NCBI GenBank assembly: GCA_023424785.1
Contig: JAFADP010000125.1
Location: forward strand, 1-22,691
Length of the DNA stretch: 22,691 bases
Direction of reading: 5' to 3'
DNA from: Bacillota bacterium
GTDB lineage: Bacteria; Bacillota; Clostridia; Clostridiales; Clostridiaceae
The notes below the pieces were generated by a model. The model had not been told where the DNA came from. It made no database searches and worked only from the letters and a program-made list of their open reading frames with translations. Of this stretch, positions 22,688-22,691 are shown one piece after another. The translations under genes and the position numbers were made by a program. Each line of letters opens with the position of its first letter. Position 1 is the stretch's first letter.

Positions 22688-22691
22688 CATC

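Overview
The window looks like chromosomal DNA of a low-GC, Gram-positive anaerobe, most likely Clostridium sensu stricto. The sequence is very A+T-rich and has strong AGGAGG ribosome binding sites and many TTG starts. The gene groups are also clostridial: rph-rdgB-yfcE, pcrA-ligA, ppsR and tRNA/5S clusters. I see no phage, plasmid, IS transposase or CRISPR array. Most genes are core housekeeping genes, and the accessory signal lies inside and between them.

Layout. Positions 1-400 hold the promoter region and boxA leader of an rRNA operon that runs leftward out of the window. Next come ppsR (-) and a divergent, enlarged signal-peptidase-II-like gene (+). A leftward stable-RNA block at 2188-3105 has two promoters, eight tRNA genes (Pro, Gly, Arg, Pro, Gly, Gly, Arg, Lys in transcription order) and a 5S rRNA separated from any 16S/23S. 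The rph-rdgB-yfcE operon (-) covers RNA 3'-end processing, nucleotide-pool cleaning and a small phosphodiesterase. It is divergent from an unrecognised 498-residue protein gene (+). After that come an orphan membrane-anchored solute-binding-like protein (-), a small membrane protein (+), and the leftward run pcrA, ligA and a small membrane protein. pcrA and ligA are the repair helicase and the NAD-dependent ligase. A DUF554 membrane protein gene lies upstream of pcrA, followed by a 45-residue ORF and a permuted NlpC/P60-like protein. glnS (+) and gltX (-) converge on one shared terminator. The right end holds an RsuA-type pseudouridine synthase gene and, upstream of it, a seven-repeat triple-tyrosine protein gene.

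Main points of interest. (1) PcrA is interrupted exactly in helicase motif III by a 359-residue intein. The intein carries a GIY-YIG-like nuclease module rather than the usual LAGLIDADG domain, and the +1 extein residue is Cys. (2) A likely unannotated small RNA of about 90 nt (19530-19619, -) lies between the rsuA-like gene and gltX. It has a consensus promoter, an intrinsic terminator and two hairpins that both expose a UAGCCC(C) loop, a design reminiscent of C-rich-loop regulatory RNAs that target Shine-Dalgarno sequences. (3) A terminator-like hairpin sits between the last tRNA and the lone 5S gene. (4) gltX has its own promoter and a leader with a weak terminator-like hairpin.
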